64,000 nucleotides of DNA from Lachnospiraceae bacterium (GTDB taxonomy: Bacteria > Bacillota > Clostridia > Lachnospirales > Lachnospiraceae): the NCBI GenBank assembly GCA_017427685.1, contig JAFRSH010000038.1:1-64000 (forward strand), written 5' to 3'. Below the pieces are notes generated by a model, which worked only from the letters and a program-made list of their open reading frames with translations, did no database searches and was not told the origin of the DNA. Below are positions 37,414 through 46,465 of this stretch, one piece after another (the first letter of the stretch is position 1; the number at the start of each line of letters is the position of its first letter). The position numbers and the translations under genes were made by a program.

Positions 37414-38058
37414 ATGAAAATAGTTATGTTAGGCGCACCCGGCGCAGGCAAGGGAACACAGGCTAAGCAGATCGCTGCTAAGTACGATATCCCTCATATC
37501 TCGACCGGTGATATCTTTCGCGCAAATTTAAAAGAGGGAACACCCCTCGGACTTAAGGCCAAGGAGTACATGGACAAGGGAAGCCTTGTTCCCGACGAGC
37601 TTACACTTGAGCTTATTATGGACAGATTCACACAGCCCGATTGCAAGAACGGCTACGTGCTCGATGGATTCCCCAGAACCATCCCGCAGGCAGAGGCACT
37701 TACCAAGGCTCTTGCAGACAACAAGGACGAGATCGACTACGCAGTGAACGTTGAAGTTCCCGACGAGAGGATCATCGACAGGATGTCCGGCAGACGTGCA
37801 TGCGCAAAGTGCGGCGGAACCTTCCATATCAAATATAATCCCACCAAGGTTGAGGGCGTTTGCGATCTGTGCGGCGGCGAGCTGTACATCAGAGACGACG
37901 ACAAGCCCGAGATCGTTAAGAAGAGGCTTGATACATATCATGCCCAGACACAGCCCCTCATCGATTACTATGAGAAGGCAGGCAAGCTTAAAGAGGTTGA
38001 TGGTACACAGGATGTTGACAAGGTATTTGCCGATATCGTAAAGGTTATTGAGGCATAA
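37414..38058 (+). CDS. adk: Adenylate kinase, zinc-binding lid
   Basis: The protein has 214 residues. It catalyses ATP + AMP = 2 ADP in the cytosol. The P-loop GAPGAGKGTQA, the AMP-site DGFPRT and the lid with CAKCGG and CDLCGG cysteine pairs (zinc type, as in Gram-positives) are present. Its 3' end overlaps an in-frame extension of map, but the map start is at 38075. Confidence 0.98.
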   Translation: MKIVMLGAPGAGKGTQAKQIAAKYDIPHISTGDIFRANLKEGTPLGLKAKEYMDKGSLVPDELTLELIMDRFTQPDCKNGYVLDGFPRTIPQAEALTKALADNKDEIDYAVNVEVPDERIIDRMSGRRACAKCGGTFHIKYNPTKVEGVCDLCGGELYIRDDDKPEIVKKRLDTYHAQTQPLIDYYEKAGKLKEVDGTQDVDKVFADIVKVIEA

Positions 38059-38074
38059 TTACAGAGGGAAAAAC

Positions 38075-38824
38075 ATGTCGATTACTATCAAATCTGATAA
38101 AGAAATAGAACTGATGCGTCAGGCCGGCAAGATCCTTGCCGAGGTTCACAGGCTTCTTGAGAAGGAAGTGGTACCCGGAGTATCAACCTGGGAGATCGAC
38201 CGCAAGGCGGCCGAGATCATCAGAGGCTTCGGATGTAAGGCATCCTTCCTCGGCTACAACGGCTACCCCGCATCGATCTGCATCTCGGTCAATGATGTTG
38301 TCATCCACGGGATCCCTTCCAAGCAGAGGATCCTCAAGGAAGGCGATATCGTAAGTCTGGATGCCGGCGTCATCCACAAGGGCTACCAGTCGGACGCAGC
38401 AAGGACAGTTCCGTGCGGTAAGATAAGCGCTGAGGCCGAAAAGCTCATCAGAGTCACAAGAGAGAGCTTCTTCGAAGGCATCAAGTTCGCCAGAGGCGGC
38501 AACCATCTCTTCGAGATATCGGGAGCCGTTGAGGACCACGTTACTGCCGGAGGCTTCACCGTAGTCAGGGAATACGTCGGACACGGCATCGGAAGAGAGA
38601 TGCATGAAGACCCCCAGATCCCTCATTATCATATGAAGAAAAGGGGCATCAAGCTCATCCCCGGCATGACGATCTGCGTAGAGCCCATGGTAAACGCAGG
38701 CAGATGCGACATAGAGTGTCTTGATGACGGCTGGACGATAGTTACACAGGATCATTCGCTGTCGGCTCATTATGAGAACACGATCCTTATCACCGAGGGC
38801 GATCCCGAGATCCTGTCAATGTGA
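38075..38824 (+). CDS. map: Methionine aminopeptidase type I
   Basis: The protein has 249 residues from ATG 38075 (AGAGGG-AAAA site). It removes initiator Met from nascent proteins using two metal ions. The motifs GYPASICISVNDVVIHGIP, DAGV...DAARTVPCG, GHGIGREMHEDPQIPHY and the terminal EPMVNAGR...HSLSAHYENTI supply the Asp, Asp, His, Glu and Glu ligands. It follows adk by 16 nt. Confidence 0.97.
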   Translation: MSITIKSDKEIELMRQAGKILAEVHRLLEKEVVPGVSTWEIDRKAAEIIRGFGCKASFLGYNGYPASICISVNDVVIHGIPSKQRILKEGDIVSLDAGVIHKGYQSDAARTVPCGKISAEAEKLIRVTRESFFEGIKFARGGNHLFEISGAVEDHVTAGGFTVVREYVGHGIGREMHEDPQIPHYHMKKRGIKLIPGMTICVEPMVNAGRCDIECLDDGWTIVTQDHSLSAHYENTILITEGDPEILSM

Positions 38825-38843
38825 GTACTTATAGGAGAAAAAC

Positions 38844-39062
38844 ATGTCAAAGAGTGATGTAGTTGAAATAGAAGGAACAGTTATTGAAAAGCTTCCTAAC
38901 ACTATGTTCCGTGTGGAGCTCGAGAACGGTCACCGTGTGCTTGCGCACATCAGCGGTAAGCTTCGCATGAACTTCATTAAGATCGTTCCCGGCGACAAGG
39001 TCACCCTTGAGCTTTCGCCTTACGATCTCACCAAGGGAAGGATCATTTGGCGAGACAAATGA
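38844..39062 (+). CDS. infA: Translation initiation factor IF-1
   Basis: The protein has 72 residues in an OB-fold. It blocks the A site during initiation. The sequence [25 protein letters not shown] and [10 protein letters not shown] match the family. It lies 19 nt after map and is followed by the hairpin/promoter element at 39080-39128. Confidence 0.98.
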   Translation: MSKSDVVEIEGTVIEKLPNTMFRVELENGHRVLAHISGKLRMNFIKIVPGDKVTLELSPYDLTKGRIIWRDK

Positions 39063-39079
39063 TTATCCCAAAATAATTC

Positions 39080-39108
39080 TTGCATTTTGCAGACCGACGT
39101 GATATATT
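39080..39108 (+). promoter_or_regulatory. Promoter for rpmJ and the alpha operon
   Basis: TTGCAT (39080-39085), an exact 17-nt spacer and TATATT (39103-39108) form a good sigma-A promoter. The -10 lies inside the loop of the terminator hairpin at 39089-39128. Confidence 0.55.
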
Positions 39109-39128
39109 ATATGTCGGTCTGCTCTTTT
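39089..39128 (+). terminator. Terminator hairpin after infA
   Basis: Perfect 10-bp arms GCAGACCGAC (39089-39098) and GTCGGTCTGC (39113-39122) enclose a 14-nt loop and are followed by TCTTTT. It ends the spc-operon transcript while the overlapping promoter restarts transcription. Confidence 0.7.
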
Positions 39129-39222
39129 ATGTGGTGAATTATGCCCAAAAGCCCGCTTGTTTCAAGGGCTCCAAGGCACCCACAAGTTGTTTGAGCAGAG
39201 TAATATAGAAAGGAGTGTCACT

Positions 39223-39336
39223 ATGAAGGTTAGATCTTCCGTAAAACCGATCTGCGAGAAATGCAAGGTCATTAAGCGCAAGGGTTCGATCCGGATCATC
39301 TGTGAGAACCCCAGACACAAGCAAAGACAAGGCTGA
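39223..39336 (+). CDS. rpmJ: 50S ribosomal protein L36, zinc-binding type
   Basis: The protein has 37 residues. It is a short gene, recognised by [11 protein letters not shown] and the zinc ligands C11, C14, C27 and H32. ATG 39223 follows AAAGGAG. It is preceded by a promoter/terminator and followed by a 348-nt structured stretch rather than directly by rpsM. Confidence 0.97.
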   Translation: MKVRSSVKPICEKCKVIKRKGSIRIICENPRHKQRQG

Positions 39337-39684
39337 CAGTATCCCGTTCCCTTTCGGGGAACTCTCGATATAAAGCACTTGCTTTCTGTGTTGCAACGTT
39401 CGGCCGGTCCCGCGCGGGACGTCATCACGGCCTGAACAAAAGTTGTGATATTGTGGGTATCAACCCGTGATGGGCGCAGTACCTAAGGCAGAGGGTGTCA
39501 TCATCACCCGGGGTGCCTTCGTCGCAGCGATCCATGCTGGATCTGCGGTCACTTCAGAGACCACGCGGCGCACGATTTAAAGCGGCTGAAGACGATCCGC
39601 TGACAGAGCGTCAGACAGGATCAAACGTAACTGCCTGCATTACTTGCAGACGAAACTCATTTTTATACGGAGGTGTAAACGCGT
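39337..39684 (+). ncRNA. Highly structured leader between rpmJ and rpsM
   Basis: The 348-nt stretch has no convincing gene but many exact pairings. They are GTTCCC/GGGAAC (39346-39362), GTCCC-gcgc-GGGAC (near 39407-39420), CATCACGG (39423-39430) with CCGTGATG (39465-39472), and a nested AAGGCA...GGGTG/CACCC...TGCCTT arm (near 39485-39519). GATCCA-tgc-TGGATC (39529-39543) and GATCC...CTGAC/GTCAG...GGATC (near 39594-39622) follow. It ends at the rpsM ribosome site ACGGAGGTG. This is the pattern of a regulatory leader, perhaps for a 30S protein of the operon. Confidence 0.55.
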
Positions 39685-40053
39685 ATGGCTCGTATCAGTG
39701 GTGTTGATTTACCTAGAGATAAGCGTGTAGAAATCGGCCTTACCTACATTTACGGTATAGGCAGAGTTAGCTCGAACAAGATTCTTGCTAAAGCAAATGT
39801 TAATCCCGATACCAGGGTCCGTGATCTTACAGATGATGAGGTCGGAAGGATCCGTGATATCATCGACAGCGAATTCATGGTAGAGGGTGATTTAAGACGT
39901 GAGACTGCCCTTAATATCAAGAGGCTTCAGGAGATTGGTTGCTACAGAGGCATCCGTCACAGAAAGGGTCTTCCTGTCCGCGGACAGAACACCAAGAACA
40001 ACGCTAGGACCAGAAAAGGACCCAAGCGTACCGTTGCGAACAAGAAGAAATAA
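39685..40053 (+). CDS. rpsM: 30S ribosomal protein S13
   Basis: The protein has 122 residues. It contacts tRNA and forms bridges to the 50S subunit. [25 protein letters not shown] and the basic tail [17 protein letters not shown] are characteristic. It is the first gene after the structured leader. Confidence 0.98.
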   Translation: MARISGVDLPRDKRVEIGLTYIYGIGRVSSNKILAKANVNPDTRVRDLTDDEVGRIRDIIDSEFMVEGDLRRETALNIKRLQEIGCYRGIRHRKGLPVRGQNTKNNARTRKGPKRTVANKKK

Positions 40054-40071
40054 TTAAGGAGGTAGTCTAAG

Positions 40072-40470
40072 ATGGCAGCAAAGACAAGCGCTAAGAAAGT
40101 CACCAAAAAGCGTGTCAAGAAAAATATAGACCGCGGACAGGCACATATCCAGTCCTCGTTCAATAATACAATCGTTACTCTTACAGATGCGGAAGGCAAT
40201 GCCATTTCATGGGCAAGTGCAGGCGGACTCGGATTCAGAGGATCCAAGAAGTCTACTCCTTACGCAGCACAGATGGCAGCTGAGACTGCAGCTAAGGCAG
40301 CAGTTGTTCACGGACTCAAGTCTGTTGACGTTATGGTCAAGGGACCCGGTTCGGGACGTGAGGCAGCAATCCGCGCGCTCCAGGCATGCGGTATCGACGT
40401 AACCAGCATTAAGGACGTTACACCCGTTCCTCACAACGGATGCAGACCGCCCAAGCGCAGAAGAGTTTGA
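40072..40470 (+). CDS. rpsK: 30S ribosomal protein S11
   Basis: The protein has 132 residues. It forms part of the platform next to the E site. [20 protein letters not shown] and the C-terminal [15 protein letters not shown] are diagnostic. It lies 18 nt after rpsM. Confidence 0.98.
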   Translation: MAAKTSAKKVTKKRVKKNIDRGQAHIQSSFNNTIVTLTDAEGNAISWASAGGLGFRGSKKSTPYAAQMAAETAAKAAVVHGLKSVDVMVKGPGSGREAAIRALQACGIDVTSIKDVTPVPHNGCRPPKRRRV

Positions 40471-40491
40471 TGAAAGAGGAGGTTTAAAGAT

Positions 40492-41088
40492 ATGGCTAGA
40501 GATATGGGTCCCGTATTAAAGAAGTGCAGATCCCTCGGCATCGAGCCTATGTTCCTCGGTATCGACAAGAAGTCGAACAGAACATTCGCAAGAGCAGGCA
40601 AGAAGGTCAGCGAATACGGATTACAGTTAAGAGAGAAGCAGAAGGCTAAGTTCATCTACGGAGTACTTGAGAAGCCCTTCAGAAATATGTTTGCCAAGGC
40701 AGAGAAGATGAGAACAGGCACAGCAGGTGAGAACCTCATGACCATGCTTGAGCTCAGACTTGACAACGTTATGTTCCGTCTCGGTTACGGAAGAACCAGA
40801 AAAGAAGCACGTCAGATCGTTGGACACAGACATGTACTTGTTAACGGTCAGTGCGTGAGCATCCCTTCCTACCAGGTAAAGGTTGGCGATAAGATCGAGA
40901 TCAAAGAGAAGTACAGATCAGCTATGAGATACAAGGATATCCTTGAAGTAACCGGTGGCAGATCGGTTCCCGGCTGGCTCGAGGCAGATCATGAGACTCT
41001 TTCGGGTGTTGTTAAGGAACTTCCCACTAGGGATCAGATCGACGTACCCGTTAACGAAGTGCTTATCGTCGAGTTATATTCCAAATAA
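40492..41088 (+). CDS. rpsD: 30S ribosomal protein S4
   Basis: The protein has 198 residues. It initiates 30S assembly and is a fidelity protein; the S4 RNA-binding domain spans about 88-150. Unlike Bacillus, where rpsD is elsewhere, here it is in the alpha operon between rpsK and rpoA, as in Clostridia. It could serve as the regulator that binds the leader before rpsM, by analogy with E. coli. Confidence 0.97.
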   Translation: MARDMGPVLKKCRSLGIEPMFLGIDKKSNRTFARAGKKVSEYGLQLREKQKAKFIYGVLEKPFRNMFAKAEKMRTGTAGENLMTMLELRLDNVMFRLGYGRTRKEARQIVGHRHVLVNGQCVSIPSYQVKVGDKIEIKEKYRSAMRYKDILEVTGGRSVPGWLEADHETLSGVVKELPTRDQIDVPVNEVLIVELYSK

Positions 41089-41121
41089 TAGCAACCATTA
41101 CAAGAAGGAGGGTTCATATAG

Positions 41122-42084
41122 ATGTTCGATTTTGAAAAACCGTCAATTGAGATCGTTACGATCTCAGATGATAAGAAATATGGCCGTTTTGTTGTTGAAC
41201 CCCTCGAGAGAGGTTATGGTACAACGCTTGGCAACTCGCTTCGCAGGATCATGCTTTCATCACTTCCCGGAGCAGCTGTCAGCAGCGTTAAGATCGCAGG
41301 CGTTGTTCATGAGTTCTGTGGGACTGAGGGTATCAAGGAAGATGTTACTGAGATCATCATGAACATCAAGAACCTTGCCATCAGGAACAACAGCGCAACC
41401 GATGAACCCAAGACCGCTCTGATTGATTTTGAAGGAGAGGGTGTTGTTACGGCAAGAGATATCCAGGCAGACCAGGATATCGAGATCCTCAATCCCGACC
41501 TTGTTATCGCGACCCTTAACGGATCGGGCGCAAGACTCGAGATCGAGATGACCATCACCAAGGGCAGAGGCTATGTCAGCTCGGATAAGAACAAGACAGA
41601 CGATCTTCCCATCGGTGTTATTGCCGTTGACTCCATCTACACACCGGTTGAGCGTGTCAACATGACAGTAGAGAACACACGTGTTGGTCAGGTTACCGAC
41701 TTCGACAAGCTGACACTTGACGTGTGGACGAACGGAACCTTAGGTCCCGACGAGGCAGTAAGCCTTGCAGCCAAGGTACTCAGCGAGCATTTAAAGACAT
41801 TTATCGATCTTTCGGACAGTGCAGGCAATGTTGAGGTTATGGCCAAGACAGAAGAGCTCAAGTCCGAGAAGATCTGTGATATGAGTATTGACGAGCTCGA
41901 GCTTTCCGTACGCTCGTTCAACTGTCTCAAGCGCGCAGGCATCAACACAGTCGGCGAGCTTACCGATAAGACACCCGATGATATGATGAAGGTTCGTAAC
42001 CTTGGCCGTAAGTCTCTTGAAGAGGTTCTCGGCAAGCTTAAGGAGCTCGGACTTTCTCTCAATGTCGGTGACGAACAGCAATGA
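41122..42084 (+). CDS. rpoA: RNA polymerase alpha subunit
   Basis: The protein has 320 residues. The N-terminal domain (about 1-230) has [20 protein letters not shown], which dimerises and scaffolds beta and beta-prime. The C-terminal domain (about 245-315) has [21 protein letters not shown] and [11 protein letters not shown] for UP-element and activator contact. Start ATG 41122 follows AGAAGGAGGG. Confidence 0.98.
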   Translation: MFDFEKPSIEIVTISDDKKYGRFVVEPLERGYGTTLGNSLRRIMLSSLPGAAVSSVKIAGVVHEFCGTEGIKEDVTEIIMNIKNLAIRNNSATDEPKTALIDFEGEGVVTARDIQADQDIEILNPDLVIATLNGSGARLEIEMTITKGRGYVSSDKNKTDDLPIGVIAVDSIYTPVERVNMTVENTRVGQVTDFDKLTLDVWTNGTLGPDEAVSLAAKVLSEHLKTFIDLSDSAGNVEVMAKTEELKSEKICDMSIDELELSVRSFNCLKRAGINTVGELTDKTPDDMMKVRNLGRKSLEEVLGKLKELGLSLNVGDEQQ

Positions 42085-42105
42085 TTTTTAGAGGAGGAAA
42101 ACAAA

Positions 42106-42642
42106 ATGGCAGGTTATAGAAAACTTGGCAGAACAGCCAGCCAGAGAAAGGCTCTGCTCAGGAACCAGGTTACCAATCTTCTTTACCATGGCAAGATCAC
42201 AACCACCGAGACTAAGGCTAAAGAAATCCGTAGGATCGCTGAGAAGTTTATCGCTCTTGCAGTTAAGGAGAAGGACAACTACGATACAGTTACAGTTACC
42301 TCAAAGGTAGCTCGTAAGGACAAAGACGGCAAGAGAGTTAAGGAAGTCGTTGATGGCAAGAAGGTCACCGTTTTCGATGATATCGAGAAGGAGATCAAGA
42401 AGGACAAGCCCAGCAGACTTGCAGCAAGAAGACGTATGAACGCGTACCTCTACAACATCACAGAGGTTCCCGCTGATGACGCAGGCAAGAAGAAGGATGC
42501 TAAGACTGTCAACCTTGCCGACAAGCTCTTTGAGGAGATCGCTCCCAAGTACACTAACCGTAACGGCGGCTACACCCGTATCGTTAAGATCGGACCCCGT
42601 AAGGGTGACGCTGCGATGGAAGTTATCATCGAGCTCGTTTAA
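42106..42642 (+). CDS. rplQ: 50S ribosomal protein L17
   Basis: The protein has 178 residues. This is longer than the usual 115-130 because of an insertion of about 50 residues (about 60-115, Lys/Asp/Val-rich) between the conserved [22 protein letters not shown] part and the C-terminal [18 protein letters not shown] part. Such insertions are known in Lachnospiraceae-type L17. It is the last alpha-operon gene and is followed by the 18-bp hairpin at 42660. Confidence 0.97.
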   Translation: MAGYRKLGRTASQRKALLRNQVTNLLYHGKITTTETKAKEIRRIAEKFIALAVKEKDNYDTVTVTSKVARKDKDGKRVKEVVDGKKVTVFDDIEKEIKKDKPSRLAARRRMNAYLYNITEVPADDAGKKKDAKTVNLADKLFEEIAPKYTNRNGGYTRIVKIGPRKGDAAMEVIIELV

Positions 42643-42659
42643 TAATCGCGCAAATAGTT

Positions 42660-42697
42660 AAATGTAGGGTGCAGGCAAATGCCTGCACCCTACATTT
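42660..42697. terminator. Terminator hairpin of the alpha operon
   Basis: An exact 18-bp stem, AAATGTAGGGTGCAGGCA paired with its complement at 42680-42697, has a 2-nt loop. The bases at its foot are A/T-rich but there is no long T-run, so it may be a strong pausing or bidirectional terminator. A partial repeat GCCCTACAT follows at 42704-42712. Confidence 0.7.
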
Positions 42698-42770
42698 ATA
42701 CTTGCCCTACATACATGTATATGTTAACATTTAGCGAGCGGGAAAAGGCTCGTTTGGAAAGGAAGTAGCT

Positions 42771-43604
42771 TTGGTCAGATTTGAGAATGTGACATTTGAA
42801 TATATCAGGCGCGACGAAGAGGGTAACGTGGACAGCATCACGACGGCGCTCGATGATCTTTCTTTGCACATAAAGAAAGGAGAGTTTGTAGCGATACTCG
42901 GGAGTAACGGATCGGGTAAATCCACTCTTGCGCGACATATTAATGCGCTCCTCAAACCGACCGAGGGCAAGGTGCTCGTCGCGGGTTACGACACGTCGAA
43001 CGACAAGGACACGCTTGAGATCAGGCAGCGCGCCGGGATGGTGTTCCAGAACCCGGACAATCAGATCATCGCCGAGACGGTCGAGGAAGACGTGGCATTC
43101 GGCCCCGAGAACATGGGCATGCCGGTAGACGAGATGCAGAAACGCGTCGATGAGGCTATGAAGCGCGTCGGACTCTATAAGAAGAGGCTCGAATCGCCCA
43201 ACAGGCTCTCGGGCGGACAGAAGCAGAAGGTCGCTATCGCCGGGATCCTCGCGATGAAGCCGGAGTGTATCATCTTTGATGAGCCCACGGCCATGCTCGA
43301 CCCCGCAGGACGACGCATGATCGTTGAGACGGCGCACGAGCTCAACAAGAAGGACGGCATCACGATCATCCTTATCACTCACAACATGGAGGAAACGGTC
43401 GGCGCCGACAGGATCATCGTCATGGAGAAGGGCAGGATCGCCCTTGAGGGTACCCCGAGACAGGTCTTCTCGAAGGGAGACCGCCTGAAGGAACTCGGCA
43501 TGGAGCTCCCCGCGATGACAGAGCTCGCACAGAGAGTAGGACTTGATGGGTGTATTTTGACCCGTGAAGAGTTTGTGGAAGCATATAAGAAAGCCATTAG
43601 ATAA
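42771..43604 (+). CDS. ecfA1: Energy-coupling factor transporter ATPase 1
   Basis: The protein has 277 residues from TTG 42771 (GGAAAGGAAG upstream). It is one of the two ATPases of the ECF module that powers vitamin uptake with interchangeable S components. Walker A GSNGSGKST, Q-loop MVFQNPDNQII, signature LSGGQKQK, Walker B CIIFDEPTAMLD and H-loop ITHNMEE are complete. The gene order ecfA1-ecfA2-ecfT-truA is standard in Firmicutes. Confidence 0.96.
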   Translation: MVRFENVTFEYIRRDEEGNVDSITTALDDLSLHIKKGEFVAILGSNGSGKSTLARHINALLKPTEGKVLVAGYDTSNDKDTLEIRQRAGMVFQNPDNQIIAETVEEDVAFGPENMGMPVDEMQKRVDEAMKRVGLYKKRLESPNRLSGGQKQKVAIAGILAMKPECIIFDEPTAMLDPAGRRMIVETAHELNKKDGITIILITHNMEETVGADRIIVMEKGRIALEGTPRQVFSKGDRLKELGMELPAMTELAQRVGLDGCILTREEFVEAYKKAIR

Positions 43605-43770
43605 AACTCAGATTGTATTAAGAAATATATTGATAAGCAGGATATAAGACCCCATAGAATCACCGGATAGATATAAGAAAGCACTTTAGCTTGCTTGAAA
43701 AGGTTTTGAGCAGCTTAGAAGATTCTTTTGGAAAACTATGTTGTATAAGTAACACTGTAGGAGACTTGAG

Positions 43771-44622
43771 ATGTCCATAACTTTTGACAAGGTGGAACAT
43801 GTATATGGTAAGGGCACGTCATTTGAAAAAATGGCGTTAAAAAACGTGTCTTTCCATATCCGTGACGGTGAGTTCATAGGAATCATAGGACACACCGGTT
43901 CGGGCAAGTCTACACTCATCCAGCACATGAACGGACTCCTCAAGTGTACGGGCGGAAACATCTACTATGACGGTAAAGACATCTCTGACAGGGAGTACGA
44001 CCGCAAGACTCTCAGACAGAACGTCGGGATCGTGTTCCAGTACCCCGAACACCAGCTCTTTGAAGCGACTGTAGGTAAGGATGTCGCCTTCGGCCCGGGA
44101 AATCTCGGACTCCCCGACCTGCAGGCAGATCTGAGGACGTATGAGGCCCTTAAAAGCGTCGGAATCGACGATTCCCTGCTCGATGTATCACCCTTTGATC
44201 TTTCGGGCGGACAGAAGCGTAGAGTGGCCATAGCGGGCGTCCTCGCGATGAAACCCAAGGTGCTCATCCTCGACGAACCCGCGGCGGGACTTGACCCCGT
44301 CGGCAGAAGAGACATACTTGAGATGATCGCGCGTATCAGACGCGAGGAGAACATCACCGTTGTGCTTGTCTCGCACAGCATGGAAGACGTTGCCGAGTAT
44401 GTGGACAGGATCATGGTCATGAACGACGGAGCACTCGCCATGGACGGAACAGTTGAGGAAGTCTTTGCGCGCAAAGAAGAGCTTGAAGAGATGGGGCTTT
44501 CCGTACCGCAGATCACGCTGCTCATGCAGGACCTCAAGGACGATGGCCTCATAGACGAAACAGGCATATATACGATGGACGAAGCCGTGAGGATCCTCTC
44601 ACAGCGCCTCCTAAAGAGATAA
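43771..44622 (+). CDS. ecfA2: Energy-coupling factor transporter ATPase 2
   Basis: The protein has 283 residues. It pairs with EcfA1 to form the ATPase heterodimer. Walker A GHTGSGKST, Q-loop IVFQYPEHQLF, signature LSGGQKRR and Walker B VLILDEPAAGLD are intact. The 166 nt between it and ecfA1 show no gene and no clear terminator, though the stretch is A/T-rich. Confidence 0.96.
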   Translation: MSITFDKVEHVYGKGTSFEKMALKNVSFHIRDGEFIGIIGHTGSGKSTLIQHMNGLLKCTGGNIYYDGKDISDREYDRKTLRQNVGIVFQYPEHQLFEATVGKDVAFGPGNLGLPDLQADLRTYEALKSVGIDDSLLDVSPFDLSGGQKRRVAIAGVLAMKPKVLILDEPAAGLDPVGRRDILEMIARIRREENITVVLVSHSMEDVAEYVDRIMVMNDGALAMDGTVEEVFARKEELEEMGLSVPQITLLMQDLKDDGLIDETGIYTMDEAVRILSQRLLKR

Positions 44623-44708
44623 AAACACAGCAAGGCAGAAAAAACCGGAAAACCACGGGTTAGATACCAAAGAGACCCAAAGACAAGAAGCAAGCAGAGG
44701 CAGGATTA

Positions 44709-45500
44709 ATGATCAGAGACATTACGATCGGACAATATTATCCCTCCGAATCTGTCATACACAGGTTGGATGCGCGGGTTAAATTCATAGCTACGATAGC
44801 TTATGTGATCGCGATTTTCCTGTTTGACACGTTCTGGGGTTTTTTGCCTGCCGCCGTTTGGCTCTTAACGATCATAATAGTATCCGGGATACCCTTCCGG
44901 TTCATCCTGAAGGGACTCAAGGCAGTGCTGTTCCTGCTGCTGTTTCTGGTGATCTTTAACGCACTTATGACACCCGGCGAGGTACTCGTGCAGTGGTGGA
45001 TATTCAAGATAACGGACAAGGGACTCACGAACGCAGGCTTTATGGCACTGCGTCTCTCGATGCTCGTGATCGGATCGGGCATGATGACCTACACGACCAC
45101 GCCCTCACAGCTCACCTCCGGTATGGAGAGCCTCTTCAAACCGCTCGGCATCTTCAAGGTGCCCGTTCATGAGGTGGCGATGATGATGTCGATCGCGCTC
45201 AGGTTCATCCCCATCCTCCTCGAGGAGACGGACAAGATCATGAAGGCGCAGCAGGCGAGAGGAGCCGACTTTGAGAGCGGGAACATCTTCAGGCGTGCCA
45301 AGGCGCTGATCCCCGTGCTCGTACCTCTGTTTGTTTCGGCATTCAGGAGAGCCGGAGAACTCGCTGAAGCCATGGAAGCCAGGTGCTACCACGGAGGCAA
45401 GGGAAGGACGAAGCTTCATCCCCTTAAGTTCGCAGCTAGGGATTATATCAGCCTTGCACTGATCATAGGATTTGTAGTAGGGATGGGGTTTGTGCCGTGA
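44709..45500 (+). CDS. ecfT: Energy-coupling factor transmembrane protein EcfT
   Basis: The protein has 263 residues with about five or six membrane helices. It transmits ATPase movement to the S component through Ala-Arg coupling motifs; KAQQARGADF and EAMEARCYHGGKGRT are present in the expected cytoplasmic helices. The S components are not in this window and are probably scattered, as in group II ECF systems. It starts 86 nt after ecfA2. Confidence 0.96.
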   Translation: MIRDITIGQYYPSESVIHRLDARVKFIATIAYVIAIFLFDTFWGFLPAAVWLLTIIIVSGIPFRFILKGLKAVLFLLLFLVIFNALMTPGEVLVQWWIFKITDKGLTNAGFMALRLSMLVIGSGMMTYTTTPSQLTSGMESLFKPLGIFKVPVHEVAMMMSIALRFIPILLEETDKIMKAQQARGADFESGNIFRRAKALIPVLVPLFVSAFRRAGELAEAMEARCYHGGKGRTKLHPLKFAARDYISLALIIGFVVGMGFVP

Positions 45501-45688
45501 TTACTAATTGACTGATAAACTTGATACTTAAAACCTGCATGTTTCTTTGTATAGGATCTGTGGCTGGTTGATATATTTTTTGTGAGAATTCGTTATTTTG
45601 GAGAAGGATCTGAAACTCTTTTGGGAAGTTTAATGAGGAACAAAGTACCTTGTTAAGGTCTTTATAGAGTAGAGAGGGTAAGTAAGGA

Positions 45689-46465
45689 ATGAAGAGGGTT
45701 TACATGACCATCGCATATGACGGCACGAATTACGTCGGTTGGCAGATGCAGCCTAACGGCACGGCGGTCGAGGAAGTGATAAACAAGACACTTTCTGAAC
45801 TGCTCGGAGAAGAGATCATAATTGCCGGTGCCAGCAGGACGGATTCGGGTGTGCATGCGCTCGGGAACGTGGCTGTGTTTGACACGGACACCAGGATCCC
45901 TGCCGACAAGATCTCGTATGCCCTTAACCGCGTGCTTCCGAGAGACATAGTGATAAGCGAGAGCCATGAAGTAACCGGAGACTTTCACCCGCGTCATGCG
46001 GACTGCGTCAAGACCTACGAGTACAACATCCTCAACAGCAACCACCCCAACCCCATGCTCTGGAGGTACAGCCATTTTGTATACCTGCCTCTCGATACGG
46101 AAGCGATGAAGGCGGGAGCTGAGTTCCTTGTGGGCGAGCATGACTTCGCGAGCTTCTGCTCGGCGCATGCGCAGACCAAGACGACCGTCAGGACGGTCTA
46201 CAGCCTGGAGGTTGAGGAGAATACGGAGAACATCCGCGGGATGCACCTCGCGGATGGTCAGAAGCTGATCACCATCCGTATCAGCGGCAACGGATTCCTT
46301 TACAACATGGTCAGGATCATCGCAGGAACGCTCATCAGGGTTGGGCACCACATGTACCCGCCGGAGCACGTGAAGGAGATCCTAGAGGCCTGCGACAGGA
46401 CCGTCAGCGGACCCAAGGCACCCGCTCAGGGGCTGACACTGCTCGGGATCAGGTATTATACATAG
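45689..46465 (+). CDS. truA: tRNA pseudouridine(38-40) synthase TruA
   Basis: The protein has 258 residues. It makes pseudouridine in the anticodon arm of tRNAs. The YDGTNYVGWQMQ opening and the catalytic Asp in GASRTDSGVHALG are present. The last 20 or so codons lie in a 50-bp sequence that occurs again at 47959-48008, and the last 17 bp overlap the convergent hipA gene. The present 3' end may therefore have been brought in with the hipBA cassette. The protein still ends with the normal family tail (GLTLLGIRYYT). Confidence 0.96.
   Translation: MKRVYMTIAYDGTNYVGWQMQPNGTAVEEVINKTLSELLGEEIIIAGASRTDSGVHALGNVAVFDTDTRIPADKISYALNRVLPRDIVISESHEVTGDFHPRHADCVKTYEYNILNSNHPNPMLWRYSHFVYLPLDTEAMKAGAEFLVGEHDFASFCSAHAQTKTTVRTVYSLEVEENTENIRGMHLADGQKLITIRISGNGFLYNMVRIIAGTLIRVGHHMYPPEHVKEILEACDRTVSGPKAPAQGLTLLGIRYYT
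46400..46449. repeat. Direct repeat, copy 1 (inside truA 3' end)
   Basis: The 50 bp starting ACCGTCAGCGGACCCAAG and ending GCTCGGGAT recur at 47959-48008 with 2 mismatches. They bound the hipBA cassette, with this copy forming the intact truA tail. Confidence 0.95.

Noticed and set aside
39495..39707. 70-codon frame before rpsM
   Set aside because: It has no ribosome site, overlaps the rpsM start, and the interval is better explained by its dense RNA hairpins.
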